NCBI GenBank assembly: GCA_050260355.1
Contig: JBLNBZ010000061.1
Coordinates: 1-49,504, forward strand
From: CADEFX01 sp050260355
GTDB lineage: Bacteria > Pseudomonadota > Alphaproteobacteria > Rhizobiales > Hyphomicrobiaceae
Length of the DNA: 49,504 nt
Reading direction: 5' to 3'
Below the pieces are notes generated by a model. That model was given only the letters and a program-made list of their open reading frames with translations, was not told the DNA's origin and made no database searches. Numbering within the stretch: the first letter of the stretch is position 1; every line of letters begins with the position of its first letter. The position numbers and the translations under genes were made by a program. Positions 16,645 through 25,365 of the stretch are shown one piece after another.

Positions 16645-17982
16645 CTATCGCGCGTCTTCAACGGCGCGGCGGCCCTGTAGGCGGGCACGCTCCGCTACGA
16701 GTCGATTGAAGAGATTGAGCATGACCTGCTGCTCCCTCTCCCAATTGAGCTCCGCCGCCGCAGCCAATGAATGGGTCTTGAATGCCAGGATTCGCTCCCG
16801 CGTAAGCGAGTTGATGGCCTCGGCGATGGCGCCCGGCTGCGCCTGGGGCACCAGAACACCCAGGTCATAGCGCTTCAGCAAGGCCGCCATTTCCGGCAGG
16901 TCGGACACGCACAACGCCAATCCCGCCATGATGTACTCGAAGAATTTGTTGGGAAGTGCAAAGCGCTTTTGTGGGGAGAGGTCGCCCTGAACGAAGATGC
17001 CGATATCGGCCTGGTTGGCCTCCGGGATGATCCGATCGAACGAGACGGCCGGCTCGAATCGGATCCGACCGGCCGGTGCTATGGCTGCTGCGAGCGAGCG
17101 TAGGCGGTCGACGTAGGCCGGCTTCCCGTTGCCGCGGATGGTCAGACGATACTCGGGCTTCCACAAGGGGACGGAGCGGATGACCTGCTCGAGTCCGCGG
17201 CCCCGGGCAATGATGCCGTGGTACAGCACCTGAATGGTGGGCTCGGCCGCCGGCCGCAGCGGCATTTGCTGATAAAATGGCAGGCTGCGCACGGTCACGG
17301 TTGGCATACTCAAGCGCTGCTCGCGATCGAGAAGGCGCCCAATGCTGTCGCAAACGGTCGTCACGGCATCGGCCCGCGCAAGATAATCATCCTGGAAGGC
17401 GGTTACGAAGTGACGCTGGTCGGCCATCCACAGTGGATTGTGGGGAAATTGCTTCCTTGCATACTCGTGGCAGTCGACGACGAATGGCGCACATGCGCGG
17501 CGGGCCAGCTCGGCTGCGGGCGGGCAGGTGTTATAGTCATGGGCGACGACGAGACTGGGTACGAGCTCCGGGTGCTCGGCGGCAAAGTCCAGGATGTCCG
17601 CCTCACTCCGTCGCCAGTTGGCCAAACCCTTATAATAGAGACGCGCGCCAAGCTGTGCGAGCCCCGCATGCCACCGGGCCAAGAGATAAAGCGCCCGGCC
17701 GATCTGCCGCAAAGCGAAGTGCACCAGCCATTCAATCACTGTGCGTCTTGGGGCCTGATTTTCGAGGCGCAAGTAAATCCAAGCCGCCGGGCGCGGTGAG
17801 TGACCATCGTAGCCGGCGACCACCACCCGCCAACCAGCCTCGATCAAGGACCGTGCCTGGCGCAACACCCGTGGCTCGTTGGACACCCCGGTATAGGAGA
17901 GTATCCATGCTGTCGGCCGCCGATCAGATATGCGGTCAGCCGAGGGCACAGGGCTGCCTGAAACTAATGTCGCGTCGTCCAA
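16645..17982 (-). CDS. Glycosyltransferase family 4, copy A
   Basis: A GT-B fold glycosyltransferase of 445 residues. The N-terminal acceptor half opens with TAWILSYTGVSNEPRVLRQA and has PFVVDCHEYARKQFP in the middle. The C-terminal donor half holds IQVLYHGIIARGRGLEQVIRS and the RFALPNKFFEYIMAGLALCV motif with its E-x7-E-like region, typical of GT4. It is clearly homologous to the C-terminal 440 residues of the fusion protein at 20792-22906. The TTG at 17982 is chosen because GGAG lies 8 bases upstream and no other start precedes the domain. The amidotransferase A gene follows after four bases, so the two are cotranscribed. Confidence 0.9.
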   Translation of the reverse strand: MDDATLVSGSPVPSADRISDRRPTAWILSYTGVSNEPRVLRQARSLIEAGWRVVVAGYDGHSPRPAAWIYLRLENQAPRRTVIEWLVHFALRQIGRALYLLARWHAGLAQLGARLYYKGLANWRRSEADILDFAAEHPELVPSLVVAHDYNTCPPAAELARRACAPFVVDCHEYARKQFPHNPLWMADQRHFVTAFQDDYLARADAVTTVCDSIGRLLDREQRLSMPTVTVRSLPFYQQMPLRPAAEPTIQVLYHGIIARGRGLEQVIRSVPLWKPEYRLTIRGNGKPAYVDRLRSLAAAIAPAGRIRFEPAVSFDRIIPEANQADIGIFVQGDLSPQKRFALPNKFFEYIMAGLALCVSDLPEMAALLKRYDLGVLVPQAQPGAIAEAINSLTRERILAFKTHSLAAAAELNWEREQQVMLNLFNRLVAERARLQGRRAVEDAR

Positions 17983-18124
17983 CCGGTCGACTCCGGAATC
18001 TCACTGCCCAATTGCGCAGCTACCTTATGATGATCGTTGTGGTTGGAGTGCAGCCGTCCGGCATCGTGGCGGCTTGCCCGTGGCTTGTGTGGTGCTGCGT
18101 CGCTGCAATGCTGCCCGGGGAAGC

Positions 18125-19300
18125 TCAAGGGAGGACGCTCTTCAGGCGGCGAAACGTTTTGTAGTAGGCGGACTGAGCGAGCGCAAAGAGCTCGAGCTTT
18201 CGCCCGTGGTGCGCGAACTCGGTGTAGTGCCGTGGCGGCTGCGCAATCAACTCGTCTAGCTCGGCCACGCTTAATCCCAGCTTCTTGGCGACAAAGGCTT
18301 TATCCTCGGCAAGCTCATTCTCGGTGTACAGCGGCTTCTCGAGCTCCTTCAAGGCCTGCTCGCGGGTTATCTCTCCAGCAACCACGAGGCTGGCGAGGTG
18401 AGCCTTTCGCTTGTCGTAGCCGAATTTCGTGGGAAGATAGTAGGCTTGAAAAAAGCGTGTCCAGCGCGACTCGTAGTGCTTACCGCCATAATAGCGCCAG
18501 CCATAATTTTTCTCGAGATAATCAATCGCGTCCTCTTTGCGATATTTCATGTAGTTCAACGGTGCCAGCACCCGCATATTCCTGACTCGAGGATAATAGA
18601 TGTGGTAATCAAAGAAACTGACGATCGGAAAATTCTTCAATCTTCGCGTACCGAACTGCTTGTGGATAGACCTGATATGGGTCGCATCCATTGCGTCATA
18701 GCCCCAGGACTGCGGCAGGATGCTCTCTGTCGCATAGTTCGATCCGCTGAGCACGTACCTGATGTTGTTTTTCATTGCGTAGTGATAGAGCGCCGCGAAG
18801 AACGCGTGATCCTGTGGCACGTCCTGATTGGCGACGTTAGACCGCAAAAAAGCCAGTTGGAGCTCGCGCATATCCTCCCAGTCGACCACATGCGTGACCA
18901 GATCGAGCCCGACTTTCGTAATGATCTGCTCGATATTCTTGACCGCCAATTCTGAGTTCCAGCCGGCGTCGACGTGGACGGCCAGTGGCCGCAAACCCCA
19001 TTCGCCGACCTTGACCGCGAGGTAAGAGCTGTCAACCCCTCCGCTGATTCCAATAATCGAGTCGTAGGGTTTGCCTTTGCCGTACTCCTTCACCTCCTCA
19101 ATCATTTTGCGCAATCGCTCTTCCCCGGCCGGGCCAGGGAACCAATTCGGGCGAACATTGTTGTCGAAGTAGCGACAGTGGTTGCATTCGCCGCTGTCGT
19201 CGAATGTGATGTCCGGATCAGTGGTGTCCATCACGCATCGGGTGCAGACCCGATATTCGCGCTTCAGCAGATCGTCTCTGGTGCCGACGCCGTTGAGCAT
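18125..19300 (-). CDS. N-acetyl sugar amidotransferase, copy B (WbpG/PseA family)
   Basis: A 391-residue paralogue of the protein at 15462-16640. It has the zinc ribbon CTRCVMD/CNHCRYF, the PP-loop SIIGISGGVDSSYLAVK, and the shared core WNSELAVKNIEQIITKVGL and NQDVPQDHAFFAALYHYA. The presumed reaction is ATP-dependent conversion of an N-acetyl group on a nucleotide sugar to an N-acetimidoyl (acetamidino) group. HisF and HisH homologues lie directly upstream in the same direction, giving the full three-protein set known from P. aeruginosa O5. The ATG at 19300 has a purine-rich GAAGAGAGAAG upstream. The residues that choose the sugar position cannot be read from sequence. Confidence 0.92.
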   Translation of the reverse strand: MLNGVGTRDDLLKREYRVCTRCVMDTTDPDITFDDSGECNHCRYFDNNVRPNWFPGPAGEERLRKMIEEVKEYGKGKPYDSIIGISGGVDSSYLAVKVGEWGLRPLAVHVDAGWNSELAVKNIEQIITKVGLDLVTHVVDWEDMRELQLAFLRSNVANQDVPQDHAFFAALYHYAMKNNIRYVLSGSNYATESILPQSWGYDAMDATHIRSIHKQFGTRRLKNFPIVSFFDYHIYYPRVRNMRVLAPLNYMKYRKEDAIDYLEKNYGWRYYGGKHYESRWTRFFQAYYLPTKFGYDKRKAHLASLVVAGEITREQALKELEKPLYTENELAEDKAFVAKKLGLSVAELDELIAQPPRHYTEFAHHGRKLELFALAQSAYYKTFRRLKSVLP

Positions 19301-19354
19301 TGGTCTTCTCTCTTCACCGAACCCGCCTAGCTCGCGTCGTACAGTGACGGCAGA

Positions 19355-20113
19355 CTAAGGCAGCGCACGCCGCAACTCAGCCCGCTCGGGATAGTTTATG
19401 AGCACTGCGCGATGTTTGCCCTTGTACACGAACAGGCTGCCCGCGGCGACGGCGGAAGCGCCCCCTTCCCCAACGGCAGCGGCCATGTCCGCCACTGACC
19501 CGGCGCCGCCACAAGCAATCACGGGCACCGATACGGCCGAGGAGACGGCCTTGATCGCCGCGAGATCATAGCCGGACTGGGTCCCGTCGCGGTCGATCGA
19601 GTTGACGATGATCTCGCCGACGCCGTAGCTGACCAGATTTGCCACGTGTTCGCTCAATCCGACTGCGCGTCTCCGCTTGGCTGAGTGCGTGGAGAGCTCG
19701 TACCCGCCAAACAGCTTGCGCTTGACGTCGATGCAGGCCACCACGGATTGCGCGCCGTATATCCGCACTGCCTCCCGTACGACCGCTGGACTATCATAAG
19801 TTGCCGTGCTGAAAATCACTTTCTCAAATCCCAGCGACATGACGCGGCGAACCTGCTCTATGGTCGTGAGGCCGCCCCCGTACGCCATTGGCATGAAGGC
19901 CTCGCCGGCGATGGCCTCGATCGTTTCGAAGTCAGGCCCGCGTCCGTTAGGCGTCGCGGAAATATCGAGGAATGCCAGCTCATCCACTTCCTTTTCGTTG
20001 AAGATGCGCACTGAGTTGATCGGGTCGCCGATGTAGCGCGGCTCGGCGAACTTGGTCGTCTTGACGAGACCCTTGTCCTTCAACAGCAGGACGGGAATGA
20101 CGCGTGTCTTCAT
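19355..20113 (-). CDS. HisF-like cyclase subunit, partner of the sugar amidotransferase
   Basis: A TIM-barrel protein of 252 residues homologous to the HisF subunit of imidazole glycerol phosphate synthase. It opens MKTRVIPVLLLKDKGLVKTT, a start typical of the HisF paralogues found in LPS and capsule loci rather than of histidine operons. Other conserved parts are FLDISATPNGRGPD, VACIDVKRKLFGGYEL, NSIDRDGTQSGYDL and VPVIACGGAGSVADM. In such loci HisF forms the ammonia tunnel from HisH to the WbpG-type enzyme. An ATG at 20113 is used; a GTG one codon earlier is equally possible. No other his gene is nearby. Confidence 0.88.
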   Translation of the reverse strand: MKTRVIPVLLLKDKGLVKTTKFAEPRYIGDPINSVRIFNEKEVDELAFLDISATPNGRGPDFETIEAIAGEAFMPMAYGGGLTTIEQVRRVMSLGFEKVIFSTATYDSPAVVREAVRIYGAQSVVACIDVKRKLFGGYELSTHSAKRRRAVGLSEHVANLVSYGVGEIIVNSIDRDGTQSGYDLAAIKAVSSAVSVPVIACGGAGSVADMAAAVGEGGASAVAAGSLFVYKGKHRAVLINYPERAELRRALP

Positions 20114-20156
20114 CACGGCTGTTGGTCCTTCCGAGGCACGTGGGGCGGGATGGCGG

Positions 20157-20765
20157 CTATAGACTCCCGAACGCGCGGATGAGCGCGAGCCCGAAGCGGT
20201 GCGATTTCTCAGGGTGGAACTGCGTACCGTAGATGTTGCCGTGGTTCACCACGCACGTGTAACGCAGCGAGTGCTCGGTTTCAGCGACGACATCTGCCTT
20301 GTCAGCGCAGACCATGTAGTACGAATGGACGAAATAGTATCGGTCGTCAGGCTGCGGTTCGGGAAACAAAGGGTTGGGCCGGGTTATGTTGATCTGGCCC
20401 CACCCCATCCGCGGCACGGCGTATCCATCGGCCATCGGAAATTTCCTGCAGACCATGTCGATCCAGCCCAGACCCTCGCTGCCTTCCGCCTCCTCGCTTC
20501 CCTTGCCGATGATCTGGCCGCCCAGGCAAATCCCGAGCACCGGGCGCTTGGCCTCGAGCGCAAACCAATCGAGGGGCCCGCGCAATCCGGTCGACTTCAG
20601 CATTTCCATCCCGTGTCCGAAATGGCCGACGCCGGGCAGAATGATTTTTTCCGCGCACCTCAACTCATCCGGATCCGACGAGACCTTGCACAAGAGACCA
20701 GCCTTGCGCGTCATGTTCTCTACTGAACGCAGGTTTCCGACGCCATAGTCGACGATGACAATCAT
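20157..20765 (-). CDS. HisH-like glutamine amidotransferase subunit
   Basis: A class I glutaminase of 202 residues. It shows IVIVDYGVGNLRSVENM at the start, the nucleophile elbow LGICLGGQIIGKG with the catalytic Cys, and YGTQFHPEKSHRFG with the catalytic His and Glu. It releases ammonia from glutamine and passes it to HisF. Here the partner would be the sugar amidotransferases rather than histidine synthesis, since hisH, hisF and an amidotransferase gene form one unit. The ATG at 20765 has GAGGAAG upstream. HisF follows after about 40 bases. Confidence 0.9.
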   Translation of the reverse strand: MIVIVDYGVGNLRSVENMTRKAGLLCKVSSDPDELRCAEKIILPGVGHFGHGMEMLKSTGLRGPLDWFALEAKRPVLGICLGGQIIGKGSEEAEGSEGLGWIDMVCRKFPMADGYAVPRMGWGQINITRPNPLFPEPQPDDRYYFVHSYYMVCADKADVVAETEHSLRYTCVVNHGNIYGTQFHPEKSHRFGLALIRAFGSL

Positions 20766-20791
20766 GCCGTCTTCCTCGCCCTAGTCCGGCA

Positions 20792-22906
20792 TCAGCATGG
20801 TGCCGCCGCGGCTCCGGCTCCCACAAGCACCGGTGCTGCCCCTGCAGCACGCTCGCCGTAGAGCTCGTTATACGCAGCGACCATAGCCTCCCTCTCGCGA
20901 TCCCAATTCAACTCTTCGGCTGCTTGCAGCGCATTGCGCTTACAGCGATCGATCTCGGCGCGGGTGAAGCTGTTGATAGTTGCCGCAATGGCTTCGGGCT
21001 TATGCGCGGGTATGCACTTCCCCAGGTCGTATTTTCGTGTCAGGCGGCCCATCTCCGTGAGGTCGATGACGCACACGGCGAGGCCCGCCATGACATATTC
21101 AAAGAACTTGTTGGGCAACACGAACTGGCTTTGCCGCGAGAAGTTGGCGTAGCTGAAATATCCAATATCGGCCCTGTTAGCGGCAGGTATGATCTGATCG
21201 AACTCGACGGCCGGCTCGAAGAACACCCGCTGGTCCAGTCCGTAGCGGTGGGCCAGGCGTCGCAGCTCTGCGATATAGGACGAGTCGCCATCCCCGCGCA
21301 GAACCAGGTCGAATTCCGGCCGCCACAGCGGCATCGATTCGATTGCAGTGTGGAGCTGTCGGACATGCCAGATGCCACCGTGATAAAGAACCTTGATACG
21401 GTCGCCGGTGGGTCTGAATGCTTGGATCTGTTTCGCTGGAACACTTCGCACCACCAAGGCGGGGCGCTTCAGCGCATGGTCCTTGTTCAGCAGATCGGCA
21501 ATGCCGTCACAGACGGTTGAGACGATGTCAGCGCGAGTGAGATAGTAGTCCTGGACATGCATGACCAGCGGCCGGGTCCACTTCACCCAGCGCGCATCGT
21601 GAGCGTTCTGCTCAACCGCGTACTCATGGCAATCGACGACGAACTTTGCGCCGTACCGCCGCGCGAGCGCGTACCCGACGTCGCAGGTGAAGTAGTCATT
21701 GCACAGGATGAGATCCGGTTTCAGTTGTGGGTTCTCTGCGGCGACATCAAGCACCGAGCGGCGGAAATATCTCCAACGGGGGATCGAAAGGTGGTGCAGC
21801 CTTGCACCCAGCCGCGCAAGTCCGGAGGGCCAGCCGTAGACGGCCACAACCCGTCCTGCGCTGCGCAGAGCCGCCAGTATCAGCGCGAATTGAGACCGAT
21901 AGGGATCAGCGGTCGGCAATCGCACATAGGTCCACTCGCGCGGCCTCGGTGAGTGGCCGTCATGTCCACAGACCACGACACGCCACCCATCATCAAGCAG
22001 CGCCCGACTTTGTCGCAATACACGCGGCTCGTTGGATACTCCGGTGTACGAGATGATCCACGCTGTGCGCTTGCCGGTGGCCGACCCCGCTTCCAAGGTG
22101 ATCTTCATGTTGGGATCGCCGCGGTTGGCCGGCTGCTTGAGGATCATGTCAAGGGTGAGTTGACGAGTGGCGAAGAGGAACGCAACTGGAATCCCAACTG
22201 CAGTGACCCATGCCACCAGTCCGATAACCAGGGGCAGGTGGCGCGGAAGGGCAGCGCTCATACCTATGATGAGCAACGTCGCGACCCAGCCAAGCTGCGC
22301 GGCGACGACCCACTGGGTCATGCTCACCACAAATCTCACTGGCTCGGCGAAGCTCACACCGCGGCGTTTGACGAACACCAGATAGGCCAGGCCATTGATA
22401 AGAAGGAAAGTGCCGACGACAAAAAGGCTTTCCACCCTAGGCTGCGCTGTCAGTAGGTCCGGGTAGTAGAGCGCCAGGAGAGGCAGCGACGCAAGAATTG
22501 CCGCCCCCGCGACCGTCAAAAGACCATGGAACGGCGGCAGCAGGGCGTAACCGAGCGAGGTCAGTGTGATCTGCGTGCCGACGGTGAAGATCAGCAAGAC
22601 TCGGTCGATTGAGTCCGTCGCTCCCGAAAAGAAGAGGGCCGAGAGCCACAGGGCGTGCCCCGCTAAGGCCCACGTCACGATGCCAGCGACTATTATCCCC
22701 AGTCTCTCAGCCGCGTAGGGCGAGCCGCCCCGCGGCAGCGCCATCAGGGCCACAAGTTGCGCAAGCGCAAATGAGCCCGAGAACCAATCCGCTGTTGGCG
22801 ACTGGAGCGTTACCAGCTCCGCAGCCGCGAGCAGCAGCAGAACGCCCACTGGATAGGTGACGACGCAAGCGCCGAGACACCAGCCGAACATAATCCGTTT
22901 TCGCAT
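20792..22906 (-). CDS. Membrane domain fused to a family 4 glycosyltransferase, copy B
   Basis: One continuous frame of 704 residues. Residues 1-266 form about eight membrane spans with no recognised family. From residue 267 (MKITLEAG) the protein is a GT4 enzyme opening TAWIISYTGVSNEPRVLRQS, with VVDCHEYAVEQNAHD, IKVLYHGGIWHVRQLHT and SQFVLPNKFFEYVMAGLAVCV. The GT half is plainly related to the stand-alone enzyme at 16645-17982. The internal ATG at 22108 has no Shine-Dalgarno sequence, which favours a true fusion. The membrane part might tie sugar transfer to a lipid acceptor or to chain movement (inference). A 26-base gap separates it from hisH downstream. A short palindrome (22910-22926) overlaps its ribosome-binding region. 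Confidence 0.85.
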   Translation of the reverse strand: MRKRIMFGWCLGACVVTYPVGVLLLLAAAELVTLQSPTADWFSGSFALAQLVALMALPRGGSPYAAERLGIIVAGIVTWALAGHALWLSALFFSGATDSIDRVLLIFTVGTQITLTSLGYALLPPFHGLLTVAGAAILASLPLLALYYPDLLTAQPRVESLFVVGTFLLINGLAYLVFVKRRGVSFAEPVRFVVSMTQWVVAAQLGWVATLLIIGMSAALPRHLPLVIGLVAWVTAVGIPVAFLFATRQLTLDMILKQPANRGDPNMKITLEAGSATGKRTAWIISYTGVSNEPRVLRQSRALLDDGWRVVVCGHDGHSPRPREWTYVRLPTADPYRSQFALILAALRSAGRVVAVYGWPSGLARLGARLHHLSIPRWRYFRRSVLDVAAENPQLKPDLILCNDYFTCDVGYALARRYGAKFVVDCHEYAVEQNAHDARWVKWTRPLVMHVQDYYLTRADIVSTVCDGIADLLNKDHALKRPALVVRSVPAKQIQAFRPTGDRIKVLYHGGIWHVRQLHTAIESMPLWRPEFDLVLRGDGDSSYIAELRRLAHRYGLDQRVFFEPAVEFDQIIPAANRADIGYFSYANFSRQSQFVLPNKFFEYVMAGLAVCVIDLTEMGRLTRKYDLGKCIPAHKPEAIAATINSFTRAEIDRCKRNALQAAEELNWDREREAMVAAYNELYGERAAGAAPVLVGAGAAAAPC

Positions 22907-22976
22907 CTCCTAGTCCCCGGAACTAGATTGTGTGATTATGTTCCTCTTATTCAGCCTGCTGGACCGGTAAAACCTC

Positions 22977-23771
22977 CTAAACCTCGTAGCCCCATCTCTT
23001 GAGAACTGGGCGGAACCGTTCTTCAATGTCGGCCAATATTTTCGGCGGCAACTCACTTGCATATCCGCCAGCCACACCTGACCGGAAATGCGTTGTCGCA
23101 ATCCGGACATTCCCCATCTGCTTCCCCGCCGCCTTCAAATTGTTTATTTGGTTCGATTCAATGGCCTTATCGAGCCTGGCTTCATCGTAGGGCTGGCTCC
23201 AGCGCTCGAATAGCCTTATCAACTCAGCTTTGGTGTCTTCTCGAAGGCGCTCGTATCGCAGTACCGGAACACCCCGCTCTGCGTATTCCTCCCAATAGGT
23301 GTGAAATCTGTGCGCCGGAACCAGGCGGGACAAAAACCAGTCATAATAGAACGTTTCGATATCAGGGTATTTCGCGTAGGGAATGTCGTTTTGATAGCTC
23401 TCCGTTTGCATGTAATGGAAGTACGAGACGACCATGTCCCGGAGGTCGCGAATGAGACAAACGGCATGCACGAAATCATGGCGATACTTGATCTCGTCGG
23501 AGAACGGAAGATGGGTGCTCAACACTCCCCGCGTCGCAACTTCCGACAGATAGAACAGGTAAGGCAGCCCAAACGTATCAGCGAGAAGGCTGTGCAGCCA
23601 CGTGTTGCCCGCCTTCTGCAGACCAAAGATCACGATCTTGCCGTGAGGCACATCCTCAAGCTTGCGGCGTTCGGTAAACACATTGACCGAGCCCGGCTCT
23701 AGAAAGACTGGGCTGATGATACCTGGCCGGTATGACTCAAAAGCGGCAGCATTTGCGGTACCGCGTAGCAT
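22977..23771 (-). CDS. Sulfotransferase (PAPS-dependent family)
   Basis: A cytosolic-type sulfotransferase of 264 residues. The 5'-phosphosulfate loop is IFGLQKAGNTWLHSLL (residues 48-63), and the 3'-phosphate motif is CLIRDLRDMVVSYFHY (105-120), with the conserved Arg and Ser. A second acidic stretch and a C-terminal FRSGVAGGYASELP resemble the final substrate loop of the family. It would move sulfate from PAPS to a hydroxyl of a sugar. The ATG at 23771 is chosen because GGAGGT lies 10 bases upstream, whereas the TTG at 23789 lies on that same sequence. Its position beside the ABC exporter suggests the glycan is sulfated before export. Confidence 0.88.
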   Translation of the reverse strand: MLRGTANAAAFESYRPGIISPVFLEPGSVNVFTERRKLEDVPHGKIVIFGLQKAGNTWLHSLLADTFGLPYLFYLSEVATRGVLSTHLPFSDEIKYRHDFVHAVCLIRDLRDMVVSYFHYMQTESYQNDIPYAKYPDIETFYYDWFLSRLVPAHRFHTYWEEYAERGVPVLRYERLREDTKAELIRLFERWSQPYDEARLDKAIESNQINNLKAAGKQMGNVRIATTHFRSGVAGGYASELPPKILADIEERFRPVLKRWGYEV

Positions 23772-23814
23772 CCTTCGATCTACCTCCAATCCACGCGCTC
23801 AGCGAGCGGCCAGT

Positions 23815-25365
23815 CTAGACCGCCGATTTGAGCGCCGAGGGCACCAATTCTGTGTCGTCCCCGAATTGCCAGCGGGCCGGATAATGGACGACCGGCGGAT
23901 CGCTGTCGTTCGCGGCACTGACTCGAAGCTGATAGCTGCGCGCCAGCATCTCGAAGCGCGTCGCAGCGAGATCGACCGTGGAATTCGTTTTTGACTGGTC
24001 GAACATACTGAAGGAGAGCAAGTAGTCTCCGGCGCCGAGAAGCAACGGTGTCATGTCCAGCCGAACGAAGCGTTTGCCACCCTGTCGCAGGAAGAAGCGG
24101 TCCACCTGGCTCTCGACCCGACACAGCCTTCGGCCGTCGATGCCGAAGAAGTGGATCCAATATGAGCAGGCGAAGTTATCCGATCGATCGGCACTCACCC
24201 CGAATTCAATTGTAAGATCATCGCCCGTGTGCGCGACATTGACGCGTTCTCCCCGAGACTTCACGCCGATGTAGCAGAATCGCAGCCCCGGCTTGCCACG
24301 AATGCGAAAGGCTCGGTGACCATCGTCCAGGTAGTCACACAATTCTTCCGCTTCATTGACAGCATCTTTCTCTTTGATCTGTTTCGCGATCCACGAGACC
24401 TCCGCGTAATCCGGGCCCTCGAGCCGGTCGGGCTCGACCGGCTTCTCCCCTGCAGCGGCACTGACGGTCGCGCCGACATTGGCAACCGCGGCTGGTGCCG
24501 CGAGCTTCTTCGGTACGGCCTCGCTGACGGATGCCGCTGCGTGCCCCGGTTTGGCTGTCTCCTCGGCGATGTAGACGTCGTAGGCAGCGAGAACGTTCGA
24601 GGCTGGGCCGTCCATGAAGACGCGGCCCTCCCTCAGCCAGACCGCGCGTTGACAGTACTGCTGGATCTGCTGCCACGAATGCGAAACAAGAAGGACCGTG
24701 CACCCAGACATCGCCAGCTTTTCCATCCGCATCGCGCTCTTGGCGGCAAAGTACGCATCGCCGGCGCCCAGGATCTCGTCGATGATGAGGATATCGGGCT
24801 TGATGGCCGTCGCGGCCGCAAACTGGAGGCGTGCATTCATGCCCAGCGAGTAGGTCTTCAGCGGCTGATGCAAGAACTCGCCCAGCTCGACAAAATCGAT
24901 CACATCCTCCAAAGCTTCGTTGAGCTCATTGCCGGTGAGCCCGTTGTAGTTGAGCGCCGCGCGAATGTTTTCGTAGCCGGAGAACTCGGGGTGGAAGCCG
25001 ATGCCGAGCTGCATCAGGGCTTGCACCGTACCGTGCACCTCTATGCTGCCGCTGGTGGGCACGAAATTGCCGGTAACAAGCTTCAATAGCGTAGTCTTGC
25101 CCGCGCCATTGCGACCAATGATCCCGACGCGCTCGCCTCGAGAGATGGTGAGGTTGACGTCGCGCAGAGCATAGAACTCGCGAAAGCTCGGCGGAGAGCG
25201 CCAAAACATGAGCTTGTAAAGGCCGCTCTGGTCCAGCAGCTGTTCGTGCGGACTGCTGTAAAGCCGATAGATTTTGGAGGCGCCCCTAAGGCTAACCGCC
25301 GGCCGCTCCGTCACCGCGGCAATGGAAGACGCTTCGTCGCGAATTAAGAGCTTAGGCCAAGTCAT
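23815..25365 (-). CDS. ABC transporter ATPase with C-terminal glycan-binding domain (Wzt type)
   Basis: A 516-residue ABC ATPase for polysaccharide export. The nucleotide-binding domain has Walker A GRNGAGKTT (84-92), a signature region YSLGMNARLQF (172-182) and Walker B DILIIDE (191-197). After a linker of about 80 residues rich in Ala and Val comes a beta-rich C-terminal domain (roughly residues 370-516) like the Wzt carbohydrate-binding domain that reads the chain end before export. This supports selective export of a finished, possibly modified chain. The ATG at 25365 overlaps the permease gene by 14 bases, which excludes the longer reading. Confidence 0.92.
   Translation of the reverse strand: MTWPKLLIRDEASSIAAVTERPAVSLRGASKIYRLYSSPHEQLLDQSGLYKLMFWRSPPSFREFYALRDVNLTISRGERVGIIGRNGAGKTTLLKLVTGNFVPTSGSIEVHGTVQALMQLGIGFHPEFSGYENIRAALNYNGLTGNELNEALEDVIDFVELGEFLHQPLKTYSLGMNARLQFAAATAIKPDILIIDEILGAGDAYFAAKSAMRMEKLAMSGCTVLLVSHSWQQIQQYCQRAVWLREGRVFMDGPASNVLAAYDVYIAEETAKPGHAAASVSEAVPKKLAAPAAVANVGATVSAAAGEKPVEPDRLEGPDYAEVSWIAKQIKEKDAVNEAEELCDYLDDGHRAFRIRGKPGLRFCYIGVKSRGERVNVAHTGDDLTIEFGVSADRSDNFACSYWIHFFGIDGRRLCRVESQVDRFFLRQGGKRFVRLDMTPLLLGAGDYLLSFSMFDQSKTNSTVDLAATRFEMLARSYQLRVSAANDSDPPVVHYPARWQFGDDTELVPSALKSAV

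Noticed and set aside
19355..20765. HisF and HisH as histidine biosynthesis genes
   Set aside because: No other his genes are nearby, and both lie with a WbpG-type amidotransferase inside a glycan locus; the HisF start matches the glycan-type paralogues.
22910..22926. CTAGTCCCCGGAACTAG palindrome as a terminator
   Set aside because: Only 5-base arms, no T-run, and it overlaps the ribosome-binding region of the downstream gene.
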